DNA from: Caprella mutica
Taxonomy: Eukaryota > Arthropoda > Malacostraca > Amphipoda > Caprellidae
Assembly: GCA_947561585.1 (NCBI GenBank)
Contig: CANNZV010000946.1
Location: 124,001-188,000, forward strand
Length of the DNA stretch: 64,000 nucleotides
Reading direction: 5' to 3'
Part shown: piece after piece, positions 1-11,861 of the stretch
Layout: the number at the start of each line of letters is the position of its first letter
How positions within the stretch are numbered: position 1 is the stretch's first letter
Program-made: the position numbers and the translations under genes
Notes under the pieces: model-generated
The model's database searches: none
Told to the model about the DNA's origin: nothing
Seen by the model: only the letters and a program-made list of their open reading frames with translations

Positions 1-239
1 ATCTTCTATGATAATGGTTTGAAATCAATTTATCCTTTTCACTCATAAATCCGTTAAACTCCAATATTTATATTACTCTGTTAACTATATCTTAGATTAA
101 TGGTTAAGGAACTGCAAGCCATTTCAATGTTGGATCTATATATTTATCATAATGTTTAAGCCAACTGGAAGAATTTCTAAATTTTGTTTATATACCCGGG
201 AGAAGTTCTAAGCCTTTTATTGAGAAGACTCTGGGGATC

Positions 240-665
240 TTTTCCATATAACGACCCCAACCAAATTAAATTCAGATTATTTTTTTCTCATGTACTTTTG
301 TCCATAGAATCCGAAAATCATAACTTTTATTTTGTAGAAACTAATACTTTTTGAGATATGAAGGTTTAAAGTTATTTATTTCCTATGTATTACTCAAGGA
401 TTGAGAACTTTGAAAAACTTCGTATTTACACGCCTCTTAACCAATTTTGGTCAAAGATAGCCGTAATGTAGTTTGAAGTATCCGCTAGCTTGTTGTACTG
501 CACATTTCATGATTGGTCAATGACCTTGCATAGGAGTATGGGGGGCGGCACGCCCCCCATTACACATATATCAGTATTGAAGTATTAAACGAAAAATATC
601 ATGGAAACTGGAAATAATCGATATATGTATATCAGGGTGCGTGCCCCCCCCCCCCCCCCCCCCAT
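240..665. repeat. dispersed repeat family R1, copy 1
   Basis: This segment aligns by eye with 26583-27005 and 34200-34645. Shared landmarks include ATCCGAAAATCATAAC, TTTTGGTCAAAGATAGCC and GTTTGTTGTACTGCAC-like strings. Near 538-560 there is a perfect G/C hairpin (GGGGGGCG, GCA, CGCCCCCC), weakened to a C-run in the other copies. A run of 22 C follows at about 640. The middle (TATCCGCTAG.TTGTTGTACTGCAC) also occurs inside the elements at 20405 and 60450. No ends or target duplications were resolved. Confidence 0.65.
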
Positions 666-804
666 CCCTCACTGCCAGATCATAAATCTATCACGAATTG
701 TGCAGTACAACAGACTCTCGGATACAACAAACAAATTAAAGTTCCATATTGTGACATAGATATATATAGAAAATGATAGGCAACGCTACCTCATTCTAGT
801 AATA

Positions 805-1854
805 CAGGGTGCGGAGAATGTATCTGATCAAGTTTTATTTATTAAATCAAAGATGTTATTTGTTTACTAAATTTTTCCATTTATATCTCAATCTCTTCCT
901 ACAATCATATACTTTGATGTTCCGGGTCTAAATGTTGATAAATTTATATTGTCTTTTGTAAAAATGAGTCAACGAAAGGCTATCATTCAGCTACACTGCT
1001 CGGAGAAGATAAACCCAGAGATTGTTAAGCTGTTAGAAGCACTGAAATCGACTGTTATGGATGCTGTTAAACGCTACCAAGAACCGGAGACAACAGGTGA
1101 TCGACCCAGGTGTGGACGACTCGCACTGCACGCATTCCAACCAAAATCAAAGCCATTCAGGAGCGGATAAGGAGGAACCCCAAGCGAAGCATGAGAAAGA
1201 TGGCTAAAAGTATGGATATCGTCGAAAAAAGTGTGAGAACCATCGTCAAAGAAGACCTCAAGTTGTCTTCCATCAACATGACTAACATGCAACAGCTAAC
1301 GGACTTGCAGAAACAGAAGAGGCTGGACATATCAAAGATTCTTTTGAATGCAATGAGGAATGGCACGTAGGCTGGTGAGGTCGTCTTTTCGGATGAGAAA
1401 ATGGTCACTGTGGAGGCCAAATTCAACTCCCAGAATGACAGAATTTTGGAAAAAAAAGTGCTGAAAGTATCCATCCATTCGTAAAGACTGTTTTCCAACG
1501 CCAAAAGCCTGCTTCTGTTATGGTTTGGGCTGCCATCTCTGAGAGTTGGAGATTTCTTTTCATTTTCGTCAAAGAAGGCGCTAGAGTTAGGGCAAAATCG
1601 TAAATCGAGGATAATATGACTCCAGGACAACTCGAGATGAAGAAGCACTTCACGAACAGGCCTTTTACCTTTCAACAGGACGGTGCGCCCTCGCACACAG
1701 CGAACAAAACTCAGGATTGGTGTGAGCGTCACTTTCCTGCGTTTTGGAGGAAGAAATTGTGGCCTCCTTCATCGCCGGACCTGATGGGTTTATTGAGATT
1801 CACAACTCATCAAATTAACATTTTTATATGATCGTGGACTTTCTCCGCACCTTG
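805..1854 (+). mobile_element. decayed mariner/Tc1 transposon
   Basis: The element is bounded by inverted repeats CAGGGTGCGGAGAATGT (left) and, read from the other strand, CAAGGTGCGGAGAAAGT (right), flanked on both sides by TA (803-804 and 1855-1856), the standard mariner/Tc1 target duplication. It is 1050 bp, shorter than an intact element of about 1.3 kb, and holds a broken transposase gene. Its ends differ from those of the element at 41662-42954, so it is a separate subfamily. Confidence 0.85.
949..1790 (+). pseudogene. mariner/Tc1 transposase remnant
   Basis: Pieces in several frames match the transposase at 41783-42802 in order: an N-terminal helix-turn-helix region from the ATG at 949 or 964, a KAIQERIRRNPKRS segment at about 1150, a VFSDEK catalytic segment at about 1385, KPASVMVWAA at about 1507, and FQQDGAPSHTAN followed by PPSSPDL at about 1670-1785. 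Frame changes fall near 1110-1170 and 1480-1500. In-frame stops occur near 1368, and the third catalytic aspartate is missing because the sequence departs from the family right after SPDL. It cannot encode an active enzyme. Confidence 0.85.
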
Positions 1855-3272
1855 TACCTAGTAATAAGTTGAACAATCAAAGTTACCATAGGTATATTAG
1901 GAAACAATGTTACTTTACAATGTCATGTCACTTTACGATCAATATTATGGCTATTCTATTAAGGGAAGTTATAAATGGGAATACGGAACAGATAGTGGAT
2001 GGACCTTATTAAATGTCCACTTCAGATTAAATTTGAATTCATCTAGATATGATGAACATTTACAGAACTAAAGTTTTATAACAAATTACTGTTAACGTAT
2101 ACGATATTGATCAACTATTAACTTCGTAATTAATTTTACAAGAAACTAGTGTATTTATCTGTTAAAATGAAAGATTTATATTTCCTGTTAACGTAAAAAT
2201 TTTCATTTTTTTTTTATTTTTCTATAATTTCCGATTTTTATATATTTTCAATTTTTCCTGAATTTTGGGTTATCAGGGTTTTGCTTTGTGATGTTTTTCC
2301 GAATTTTCCAGTTTTCTACATTTTTTCTGTTTACCTGGATTTTTTATTTCTTTACTTGACAACTTAAATTTCATATTACCCATTCATGCCTAGTGTTGTA
2401 TAAATGAAACTGGGAATATCTACTTATGATTTAGAAAGAAACTAAACTATACACTCAATATTCATTTTTGCATTATAATATTTCTACAATAATATCACTC
2501 GCATAAAAAAATAATGTCAAGGAAGTTCCTCATATCAAAATGAAAAATATTCTGAATAAATCTATTGAAGTTCAAGTAGCTATCGGCATAAATAGGATGA
2601 TTAACATGCCTACCATGTGATCCGCATCCAGATATAGTCTAGGGATGTAGTTTAACCCGTCTAAAGGCATAGATGGTTTACCGAATTTACAAGTCATTTC
2701 ATTATTATCTTTTCATATCAATATATCATATTCCTAGCAGAACTTCTCAACTTAACAATTTCATTTCTATTATCAGAACCCTGGAAATTAGGTTTAGATC
2801 TGAAACGATTTTTTAGTAACATATCATTCATATATTTTAACTCTATTTTGACAGCATCACTTGCAACAGAGACGAGATTTACGCGAATTAAAGCTGTAGA
2901 TGAAACCACAGCGTCATACATGATGAAATAAAAACTAGTAACGAAGGCAGTGACGGTCACACTAAATAAGATTAATAGTTTTAAAAAATCATATTTTTGA
3001 CTGTTGGGAGAAAATTTTTTTTTTGAAAATCAGTATATATCTCATACATGTTTGGATTCCTAAACTCCTGTACTCATTGAATTAGCGTTTGATGAACAAC
3101 AGATACTGTACTCGAATTCATTATATGAACGAGTTTGAGTGTTTGCAGTATAATGGAACATGACAAAGTGGATTTAACTATTTAAGAATATACCAACTCT
3201 TTGAACACTGTGTCAAATAGTCAGAATATCGTAACTCACTATAGAACATAGGAAGTATAAAACTTTACTCAC

Positions 3273-4301
3273 TTGCGTCATTATCTGCCATGTAATTTTG
3301 GAACAACTGGAAATCAGCAACTGTCTCGAAAGAAGCCATGTCTGCACCCAATGATCTACAATATGCTCTAGCAGCACACCAAGTTGTAACTGTGCTAACG
3401 GAGAGTAAGCACATGCCACTCACATTTACAAATCCAGCATGTATTGGACATGTTGTGAGGGGAGGAGTTACAACTGAAGTGAGGAGAAAAGAAATTATCA
3501 CATGAATTAATATTGGAAGGATATATATCGTTGATTTGTTTAGTTTATATTGTAAGATAGAGAAGGAAAATGAAGTTTTTTATTCGAATGAAAAGATGCT
3601 TTTAAAAATTATGTATATCTGCATTCCCACTTCCGGACTATGCATTGGACCGGAAACATAATTAAATAACTTTATAATACTTATTATTATTAAATTATTG
3701 ATAATAATACTCTATAAAAAATTACCTTGTAGTTCATATCCTGATTCAGTGCACTTATTTAATAGATCCTTTGGACAGAAATCTTCCGGTACCAGTCCTC
3801 CTACTGCAGCTATCTTTCCTGGTTCGAAACAACCTGATGGAAATGAGAACTGGTAGTTACTCACAAGTATTTGAGTACGTATTATCAACTTTAATTCAAA
3901 TTTTCTTCGTCACACAGTATTTCATTCAAAGTCATGCGGTAACTTCTCTTGAATGTAAACAGAAAAAATTTACCTGTAACATCTCTCCGAACTTTACATT
4001 CACTGTGATCCAAATTGCCACTCTTCTTCACAAGTCCATAACCAAGAGCTTCAATGTCCCACAAAGTACAAACTCCTTCATTAGATGAAGAGAAACAGGC
4101 TAGGTAAGCCCAATCCAAATTGGAGGCTAATCCCAAGCAGTGCCTCAAGTTGGTAACTTCAAATACTTCTCTTGTGACATTAGTAGCTGACTGCAAAGAT
4201 GAAGAGTTAACTTCAGCTGAGATCCATTCCTGTTCAGATATTGATTCAACAGTAGCTATGACTACTGATAGTAGCAATAGAGCAACTGTTTTCTTCTTCA
4301 T
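3273..4301 (-). CDS. lectin-like gene A, exons 1-3 (exon 4 off window)
   Basis: Exons read on the minus strand: 4301-3974 (328 nt), 3833-3726 (108 nt), 3473-3273 (201 nt); all boundaries are GT/AG and phase 1. Exon 1 starts at the ATG at 4301 and gives a basic, then hydrophobic signal peptide (residues 1-20, ending VES) followed by a cysteine-containing region with HCLGLASNLDWAYLACF and GNLDHSEC. Exon 2 adds GCFEPGKIAA and two more cysteines. Exon 3 opens the C-type lectin-like domain: GMCLL, TWCAARAYCRSLGADMASFET. N-glycosylation sequons NSS and NVT are present. The second half of the domain lies outside the window. No breaks are seen in these exons, so the gene may be functional. The role is inferred as a secreted lectin-like protein; the ligand is unknown. 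Confidence 0.85.
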
Positions 4302-4591
4302 CGTTTAACTGCAAGTTTAATTATTTTGAATTATTATTTCTGTATTGAAGTTTCAATTTATTCTCATTCTTAATCTGAGCCACAAGATATAATTCTGTAT
4401 TTAGGTATATGATGAAACTGAATTTTCTTGTGATAGATAATATTTCAGTAAAATTGATACTTACGGAAATTCAACTCTTCACTTCAAATGGATAGAGAGA
4501 CAACAAGTTTTTTTCCTTATAATGCTATTTTGTGTATCAGGACTGAATGGCTTGGTGTGTACGTTACAGAGAGGAAGAGAGCTAAAATTGT

Positions 4592-4615
4592 GATGTGTTG
4601 AATGGAACGCTACTT
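4592..4615 (-). promoter_or_regulatory. shared promoter box, gene A copy
   Basis: A diverged copy of the box found upstream of all five lectin genes, about 290 bp before the gene A ATG. It retains GATGTG and AACGCTACT but lost the terminal TCAGT initiator (minus strand) seen in genes B-E. A CAG acceptor-like site at 4311-4309 lies 7 nt before the ATG. Confidence 0.5.
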
Positions 4616-4619
4616 GTGG

Positions 4620-5490
4620 TGGATTAACATATAGAATAATTATGACCCTACAGGTCACTAGCAGTTTTTGTTGAATAACTTTAGCCAATAATCAATGTAG
4701 GGCTTCATTCACTTTATTATAATTACTCTTGTTCGTGACGGTTAGATTAGTTTCTAAGAATACAGCCATATCCATTTTTGCACAGTTGTTAATGCTCAAT
4801 TCATAATTTTTATATTTAGAAATTATATCATTACCAATAGGTTGAATAGCTATTTCGCAAACTGAATAATGATGAATGTTTCTATGTTTTGAAATATATT
4901 ATATAAAGAGCTGGGCCGTATTTAAGTGCAAAGGTATTTAAGTTTTTTTTTCAAGAAGAAGAATTACCTAAAATAATAAAAAAAGAAGTAAAGTATTAAG
5001 ACACTTTTAATAGAAATCAAATAAACAGTACTTCGGTTCTCGATGAATTAAATTTTATTGTTCTAAAATAAATTCATGTTGCAAGTTACATCCCCAAATA
5101 AATGATTTCCTTATCTTTATTTGTATGTCTGTCGGTGGTCTATCCAAGTGGTGAGCCAGTGGGCAAAATTATATCGTGTCTTGCAGGATGGTTAATTCCC
5201 TATTTTGGAGTCACTTAACTGGCCATCTGGCGTCATTTAAATAGAGTAATGATATAACTGAAACCTAAAATAAGATTTTCAGCATCCTGTAATTGCTGCA
5301 ACACTACCTCTCCCTAGTGTAGTTTATCATAACTCTATGGGTTTTCACACTTTAAGTTATATTCTGAAATTAGGCGAAATATGTTAACAAGTGGTAGCAT
5401 GAATACCAAATTAATTCGATATAATTAGTTTTATTGTAAATTAAAGAATATATATATAAATACATATCACATAATTCATAAACTAATACA
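4620..5490. other. intergenic DNA, no feature seen
   Basis: AT-rich sequence upstream of gene A. ORFs here are short, and no repeat or motif stood out apart from simple A/T runs. Confidence 0.5.
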
Positions 5491-5500
5491 TGTATTAAAC

Positions 5501-6386
5501 GGTGCTGGGACGTTTCGTTACCGGACGTTTCGTTACTAGGACGTTTCGTTACCAGGACGTTTCGTTACCAGGACGATTCGTTACCAGATTTTTCGTTCCG
5601 AATCGCTACGAAAGATTTTTTTTAATTCGAAATGAGTTATAGACTAAAAAATATACCAATCCCATACATTATAAATTATAAATATGTACTGATTTTTTCC
5701 CCTATGCTGAACCAATGAACGGAAATTTTCAAACATATTAGAAAATAGTATATAAGAATAGGAATAAAGAGTTGAAATGTTAAATTATGTAGTCTTTACT
5801 TATACGATTGAAAATAGTTATTACTTTCGTAAAATTGGGGAAGGTTATGTTTTTTTCATTAATCTATTTTCAATCGGCAATTTGTAACATCTGTTAATTT
5901 GAATTTTTAACCAACTTAAAACATTTTCGGATATTTGAAAAATAATGAATTTCCTACTGTATTCAGTATAGCAAGCTCAGAGTTCTCGAACTGAACCTTA
6001 TTTTCGATCGTGTGAGGAAAAAGAAATAGAATCATTGTTATTTTACTTCTATATCGATTGGTATCCATGATATTTTCGCTTCAAACTTTTCTAATCAAAG
6101 ACATTAAGTGATGATTGTTAATTTTAATACCTCTGATTATAATCAATATATAACCAAACGAATAAAAAATATGTTTAAAAAGTAGACATTATTTTTAAAG
6201 TAGTATAAATTTATAATGTATGTGATTGGTATAAAATGTAGTCGGCAACCCATTTCAAAAATAAAAATAGTTTCCATTTCTGAAAACATAACGAAAAAGC
6301 TGGTAACGAATCGTCCTGGTAACGAAACGTCCTAGTAACGAAACGTCCTAGTAACGAAACGTCCAGTAACGGAACGTCCGGTCACC
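5501..6386. mobile_element. fold-back element with GGACGTTTCGTTACC terminal arrays
   Basis: The left end carries about five tandem copies of a 16 bp unit, GGACGTTTCGTTACCA. The right end carries the same unit in inverted orientation (6300-6380). The outer ends are GGTGCTGG and, inverted, GGTGACCGG. Both sides are flanked by the identical 9 bp GTATTAAAC (5492-5500 and 6387-6395), a clear target duplication. A length of 9 bp is typical of Mutator-like elements, but 8 bp plus chance identity is possible. The 700 bp AT-rich interior has no coding capacity, so the element is non-autonomous. Confidence 0.8.
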
Positions 6387-6610
6387 GTATTAAACACCGT
6401 TTTAACTCCTACGATATAGAATGGGCCTAGTAGGACATCGCTCTCAGACAAGGGCTTTAAAAAATTTGAACCATTGCTCAATATAATCCAAATATAGATG
6501 TTTCCTGCAGAAAGAAGATATAAAAATCAACATTATCTTACTTTGGTTAAAAAAATTATATTTTGATTAAATGAAATTATATTTTTGTTTGATAAAATCT
6601 TATGTATTTC

Positions 6611-7245
6611 CCCTGGTGCTAGGATAATTCGTCGCGGAAAATTCATCGTGGACAATTCGTCGCGGACAATCCATTGTGGACAATTTGTCGCCGACAATTC
6701 GTCGTGGACAGTTTGTCACGGACATTCGTCGCAGACAATTTGTTGCAGACAATTCGTCGCCATATCTTCCATTTCATCATATTTCATATTATTAATTCGT
6801 TTCATATTTAATTTCGCTATTCATTTGCAATATTTTCCCTTTCTTCAAAGTCATAAAATTAATAAATGATACAATATGTACAAAACTTGGTATCTACAAT
6901 ACAAGAAAATTACTAATGAATAGGTAATCTTCAATTATTTTGAAATAAATAATAATTCCACATTTTGAAATAAATTATTAAACATTTGAAATAAATAAAA
7001 ACAATGAAATAATAAAACAACATCAAGAATTGGTATCAACAATACGAGAGTAATTTATATGAATCTAAAAACCTCAGATCAAACCCACTCAAAATCTCTG
7101 GATGTAATTTGAAGAATTAAAAAAATGGTTTAATATCGTGTTGAATTTGAGTTGTAAATTTATAAATACGAATATAGAAAAAATATAGTAAACTGTACTC
7201 GACGAATTGTCCACGACGAATTGTCCTCGCGACGAGTTGTCCGGA
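6611..7245. repeat. fold-back element with GACAATTCGTCGCG arrays
   Basis: The left array (about 6615-6765) has roughly ten degenerate copies of a 14-16 bp unit GACAATTCGTCGCG. The right end (7198-7245) carries three inverted copies. The left edge is GTGCTAGGATAATTCG and the inverted right edge GTGTCCGGACAACTCG. The design matches the element at 5501-6386, but no clean target duplication was found. The interior is non-coding. Confidence 0.6.
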
Positions 7246-7386
7246 CACAATTTTGCCTGTGTATCATAATTTCAATTAAAGTATTTATGTATTGATAGAA
7301 TGTAGTTTAGAACATTGATCTGTCAAATTGCTCACTGTTCCAGCAGTATTAGCAAATGGTGTAGATTCCTCTGTAACAGACTGTAT

Positions 7387-7442
7387 AGAATAGGGTGTCC
7401 GGAAAACTGCCAGGCGGAAAACAGCCGAAGCGGAAAACTGCC
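7387..7442. repeat. single array of CGGAAAACTGCC units
   Basis: Three copies of a unit like GGCGGAAAACTGCC begin with GGGTGTCC, the type of edge seen in neighbouring fold-back elements. No inverted partner array was found downstream, so this is probably a solo end. Confidence 0.5.
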
Positions 7443-7449
7443 ATTCACT

Positions 7450-8150
7450 TATTGACGATACATATATATTTTTTGACTTTCTGAAATATTCTTTAGTTAT
7501 AAACACATTTTAATTTATAAAAACGGCGTTAGTCCTTCTTTAGGAGATTAAGGGGACATTCATTTTTACAGTAATAACTACATAGATATTGGAATACTTG
7601 AATAATATTTGAAGAACATTAATATTTCAACAAATCTACTCTATTAAACACTCAGTAAATCAAACTTCAGTACACATAAAGATTTTATAATTACTATATT
7701 TAATTTATTTTCAAAGTTACATAAAATTTAAAAACATGTTCAGTTACGTTTATAGTCTCATGTTTGTAATTTCATATTGACGTCAGCAATATTACCTTTG
7801 GTTCCGAAGCAAACGTTAAACCCTGTGTACTGATTGGTGAATACTAGATAATTAGATATTCTCACAATGATATAATTTTAAATTATACAATAAATTAAGT
7901 GAATGTTAAATCATATGTATATTAAATTGTTATTACATTTACTTTTTTATTCTCCATGTCTTTAACACAACCCATTCATTTTAACAATTTTCATTTATAT
8001 GTAAAAAGTATTATTATTTAATATGAAATCAATTCGATCGAGTGAAATTGTCAGAGAATTAGGTAAGTAATAGCAGTTTAATAATCATTGATGTTGGGTT
8101 GCAAATTCTAAATATTTCACGAACATCGATCAAAGTTTGTTTATTGTGAG
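7450..8150. other. intergenic DNA, no feature seen
   Basis: AT-rich sequence without a recognisable gene. A short string TTTGGTTCCGAA followed by ACGTTA near 7797-7820 recurs near 48277-48297; its meaning is unknown. Confidence 0.4.
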
Positions 8151-8179
8151 TAGAAGTGAATATTAAGCTTCCCTACAAA

Positions 8180-8425
8180 CAATTCCATGTGTATACCATG
8201 TGGCACTTACACATTTAAATCATGTGTTTACCATGCATATTTTTGGAAATGGATACCATATTTATTACATGTTGTTTTAAGTGGTAATATGGTAAATTAT
8301 ATGTGGTTACCATATGTTATAAGTATGGTATTTAACATGTTGCTATGAATGTGGTAATTAACACTTGGTAAACACCTGTTAAAAATATGGTAATTTACCT
8401 GTGGTTAAGTCAAGGAAAATGAATG
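8180..8425. repeat. cluster of degenerate TGTGGTTACCATATG motifs
   Basis: About 240 bp holds ten or more variants of TGTGGTTACCATATG, TGTGTTTACCATGCAT and ATATGGTAA in both orientations. The arrangement resembles the motif-rich subterminal regions of the CACTG element at 36281-39991, but no terminal inverted repeat was found. Confidence 0.45.
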
Positions 8426-8879
8426 TAATTGAATTACATTTAATTTTAACACATATTAGTAGAAATTATTATGAACCTTCTTGTGGTGTTAAATATCATA
8501 AAAATATTGTTAATTTTATTTCAGGATAAAAAAATTATATATATACATTTTTTTGTAATTAATTATGAAATCTCATTAATATCCCATTAAGCAAGGTGAT
8601 TATATATTATATAATACTATTCTTTAATGTGTAGATAGATCTTCATAATATACCAATATATATTATTATTTATCATATAAGCTTACTATGAATATTACAC
8701 ACAATTTTGTATAAATAATATTATAGTAATGAGGTCATTATAAATAATATTAATAAAAATGTACTTCAATATCTAATACACATTTCACATACAATAAATA
8801 ATTTCAATAGTGCCATAAGTTCATAACTGCATTAAATCATACTAACAATGATAATCCTAGTAACATTGTCGCTGGTGCT

Positions 8880-9150
8880 GGCGATCCGGTCCTCGATCAT
8901 AAAAAATTATATTTTTCATGACTTTTCATGAAATCTGTATTTCTCATGACTTTTATTTTTCACATAATTGAGTACGAATAGACAAAACTAAGATGATAAA
9001 AGGCAAGATACTTATTTTTGAGTTTTTATTCAAATACATTAGGTGTATATCCGAACACATTACAGTAATGAGATGCACGATTGTGTTTGGAAACATAAGG
9101 GCGAATGTCTCGCTATAATCAAATAACTGCAACCCTTAGCTTCTTAGCGA
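8880..9150. repeat. dispersed repeat family R3, copy 1
   Basis: Aligns by eye with 20920-21200, with shared strings such as TTCATGACTTT, GGCAAGATACTTAT and GTACATAAGGGTGAATGT-like sequence. Divergence is considerable, so the copies are old. Confidence 0.55.
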
Positions 9151-9399
9151 GAATATAGACTATCACATATAAAATTATCATCCTTTATAGTGATATTACT
9201 TCAATACATACCAAATATGTATTAGCTGCCGTTGATAGAATGTCTGTTTAATGTTTTCTGTTATGGCTAAACCGACTGTCACTGTTTCTATTATAATGGA
9301 ATAGAGATTATTATTCAGATATATACTTTTGGTGACATTGATTTGATTCATACCAATTTTTTGATCCGCTATTGATAGAGCAACTGTTTAACCCATTTG

Positions 9400-9540
9400 G
9401 TGACAGACAGACTCGTATGTCACAAGCAGACTAACTTCATAAGTCACGCACAGACCGACCTCATATATGTGACGGACAGACCGACCTCATATGTGATGGA
9501 GAGACCCACCTCGTATGTGACAGAGAGACCTATCTTGTAA
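9400..9540. repeat. minisatellite of about 30 bp
   Basis: Five degenerate units of the type GACAGACCGACCTCATATGT. No other copy of the array was seen in the window. Confidence 0.65.
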
Positions 9541-9724
9541 TCTAAGTATGACTCACAAAATAACATAACACACCTAATTATTGCATTAATAAATGGATGA
9601 TTGTCCGAATTAAGCAATAGTATGAATGGATCATACTTGGGGAAACTTATTTTATTTGATAAAATAACTCTTATAAATTTTGAATGAGGGAAATATTAAA
9701 ATTACTATCAATAAAACATGATTG

Positions 9725-10075
9725 TGGTACCTTAACTCTAAGTGAGTGAAAAGAGAACTCTAGTGAAGTTTCTACAGCCTTAACTTTAAGTGACTAAATA
9801 CTAAATAGAACACACCAATGAAGTTTTCATAGCCTTAACTTTAAGTGACTAAATAGAACACACCAATGAAGTTTTCATAGCCTTAACTTTAAGTGACTAA
9901 ATAGAACACACCAATGAAGTTTTCATAGCCTTAACTTTAAGTGACTAAATAGAACACACCAATGAGTTTTTTATAGCCTTAACTAATAACTATGAGTGAG
10001 AAAAAAGAACACACTATTGAAGTTCCGATAGTTAATTCTAAGTGAGTTTATTGAACAAACTAATGACATTTAAAA
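9725..10075. repeat. 48 bp minisatellite, main array
   Basis: At least five units of 48 bp containing GAAGTTTTCATAGCC, TTAACTTTAAGTGAC and TAAATAGAACACACCAAT; the central units are nearly identical. Single or few diverged units of the same sequence occur at about 26430-26500, 34070-34130, 52650-52830 and 53790-54090. Confidence 0.8.
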
Positions 10076-10079
10076 ACTT

Positions 10080-11130
10080 ATACACGCAATGCCTATGTGT
10101 GGATCATTAGTTGCATTAATATTTCAATATTGACATATGTAGTATAGTAATATTCACTACCAGGCAGGCCTCACATTAATTACACCTCACTTTTATAAAA
10201 GTGGTACTTATTTCGAGTCATGTCTCGAAATAAGTATAACAGTTCAGAGACATAGAAAACGGAGACAATTTTTTGTGATAATTTAACGGTAACTATCAAA
10301 AACATCAATATTATAATCCAGATGAGGTTATCAGAAGCAATTTGTTCAGAAATTCAACATGTGCCATTTTAGGTTAAGATCCGTGTTATCACACGGTTCC
10401 ATATTTTCGAACATGTAAAAATCTCTATTTAATAATCATTATTAAAGTTATATTTCAACTGGTATTTATGATACCAATTTGAATAGAAGTTGAAAAATAA
10501 TTATAATTATTATATTTTCTTTTCGTAGGTGTCCGAAAATGTAGAACGTACCGATAACTTGAAACCCTTCTTCCAAAAATATTTCATAGAGCATAAAATC
10601 GATGGTTGTTTATGCAATATAACACAATAATTATAGAAATCTAAGTATCTATTAATTACTCATTTATACTGAGTGAGAGTTTAGCTATGGTTGGATTTTA
10701 AAACCTTTAATAAACTCACTATTTTAAACTTTCAGCACAGTCATAAACACACTGTTTAATTATTGGCTTATATAGTACTCTAACTCTTAAACAGTTTTCT
10801 TTCATTTTAACTCGATAAACTTATAGAAAATGAGATATAAAATCAAGGAGTGACAATTATAAATTTCTTGTTACTCTTCCTTGCTTGGTAATTAAACTGA
10901 GATGTGGTTTGGTTATTAAAGCATGGGATGCCTGTATTCAATCAACAAATAATGGACATCGCAACGAATTAGTATTGAATATCAGAAAACTGACAGAACT
11001 GGTCTATAAACAATTCCGGAAAAAGGAAAAACCAAATAAACAAAAGATCCAATACAAAACAAAACAACCAACTAACAGGAAAATAACTGTTTGCTTTACC
11101 TGGATATAAATTCAGGTAATGATTCGTTTC
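10080..11130. other. intergenic DNA, no feature seen
   Basis: AT-rich sequence. A 74-codon ORF at 10885-11109 is Lys/Asn/Thr-rich and has no family resemblance; it is not called as a gene. Confidence 0.4.
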
Positions 11131-11139
11131 AGGATTCGT

Positions 11140-11255
11140 TTCTTAACCATTTTTTTATTGTTATCCGGATTTGTTTATTTTGTTTTATCCAGATTTGTTT
11201 ATTTTCTGTTATCCCAATCTTATTTATCTGTATTTTCTGTTATCCGGATCTCTAA
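11140..11255. repeat. array of TTATCCGGATTTGTTTATTTT units
   Basis: Three or four tandem units of about 30 bp. Related units appear in inverted positions in the fold-back segments at 24300-24960 and 31950-32610. Confidence 0.55.
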
Positions 11256-11404
11256 AACCGCAGAGAAAGACAACTGAAAACCAAGGAAAGAACGTATAAA
11301 ATTATGATATGATTACCCAGGCTTATTAACCCATTAATGACAAGATAATTCTTTAGGTCTCAGATTTTGATGAAACCTTTGACCTTTGATTTTGATGAAA
11401 CTGG

Positions 11405-11545
11405 GATGGCAATTGCCTGGGGAAGGCAATTGTCCGGGGGTGGCAATTGTCTGCAGGGGACAATTGTCCGGGTTGCAACAATTGTCCTGGGGTGGAAATT
11501 GTCCGGGGGTGGCAATGGTCTGTGGGTGGCAATTGTCCGGTCACG
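11405..11545. repeat. array of GGCAATTGTCCGGGGGT units
   Basis: Eight or so tandem units of about 17 bp. The array ends in CCGGTCAC, the same edge as the right end of the element at 5501-6386, so it is probably a solo end of a terminal-array element. Confidence 0.6.
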
Positions 11546-11576
11546 GTTAAGGAGTAAGGGGGAGAGGAAGGGTTGC

Positions 11577-11601
11577 GATGTGCAGAATGGAACGCTAGTC
11601 A
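11577..11601 (-). promoter_or_regulatory. orphan copy of the lectin promoter box
   Basis: Reads GATGTGCAGAATGGAACGCT, two differences from the consensus. No lectin exon 1 lies within the usual 100-460 bp downstream on the minus strand. Its surroundings (11540-11740) align with 54840-55050, the 3' flank of gene E, where the box is further decayed. Probably the remnant of a lost gene copy. Confidence 0.45.
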
Positions 11602-11861
11602 GATACTATTGGTAACGAACCTTATTCTGTTTGTGTACGACTCAGAGACATTGGTGAATAGTCACAATCCAATGCATTACTAATCATTGTTGAAAATAAA
11701 TGTGCTTCGCAATAATTATTTGGATTATTATTATTTCTCAAATTACAACGAAAACTCGGAATAATTCGAGGTATCAAGGAATCCTACTTTGCCTTAGGTG
11801 ACTTCCTAATTTACTAAAATGAAATTTTCTTCAGATTAACATTGATCCGATGTAAACTAAT

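Larger units (their letters stand above)
1..3272 (-). other. intron 3 of lectin gene A (3' part off window)
   Basis: No host exon is visible. Exon 3 of gene A ends at 3273 with a GTGAGT donor and no exon 4 follows before base 1. The first 50 bases resemble intron 3 sequence at about 28060-28110 and 35700-35760, which lie roughly 600-800 bp before exon 4 in genes C and D, so exon 4 of gene A should lie a few hundred bases outside the window. The intron holds a dispersed repeat, a C22 run, a mariner/Tc1 relic and a T-rich stretch near 2190-2360; the rest is featureless AT-rich DNA. Confidence 0.6.

Noticed and set aside
640..663. C22 homopolymer as a telomeric or regulatory feature
   Set aside because: It belongs to repeat R1, whose other copies have shorter C-runs at or near the same place; simple slippage explains it.
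4120..4308. Plus-strand ORF over lectin exon 1, also at 59035-59223
   Set aside because: Antisense shadow of the conserved exon 1.
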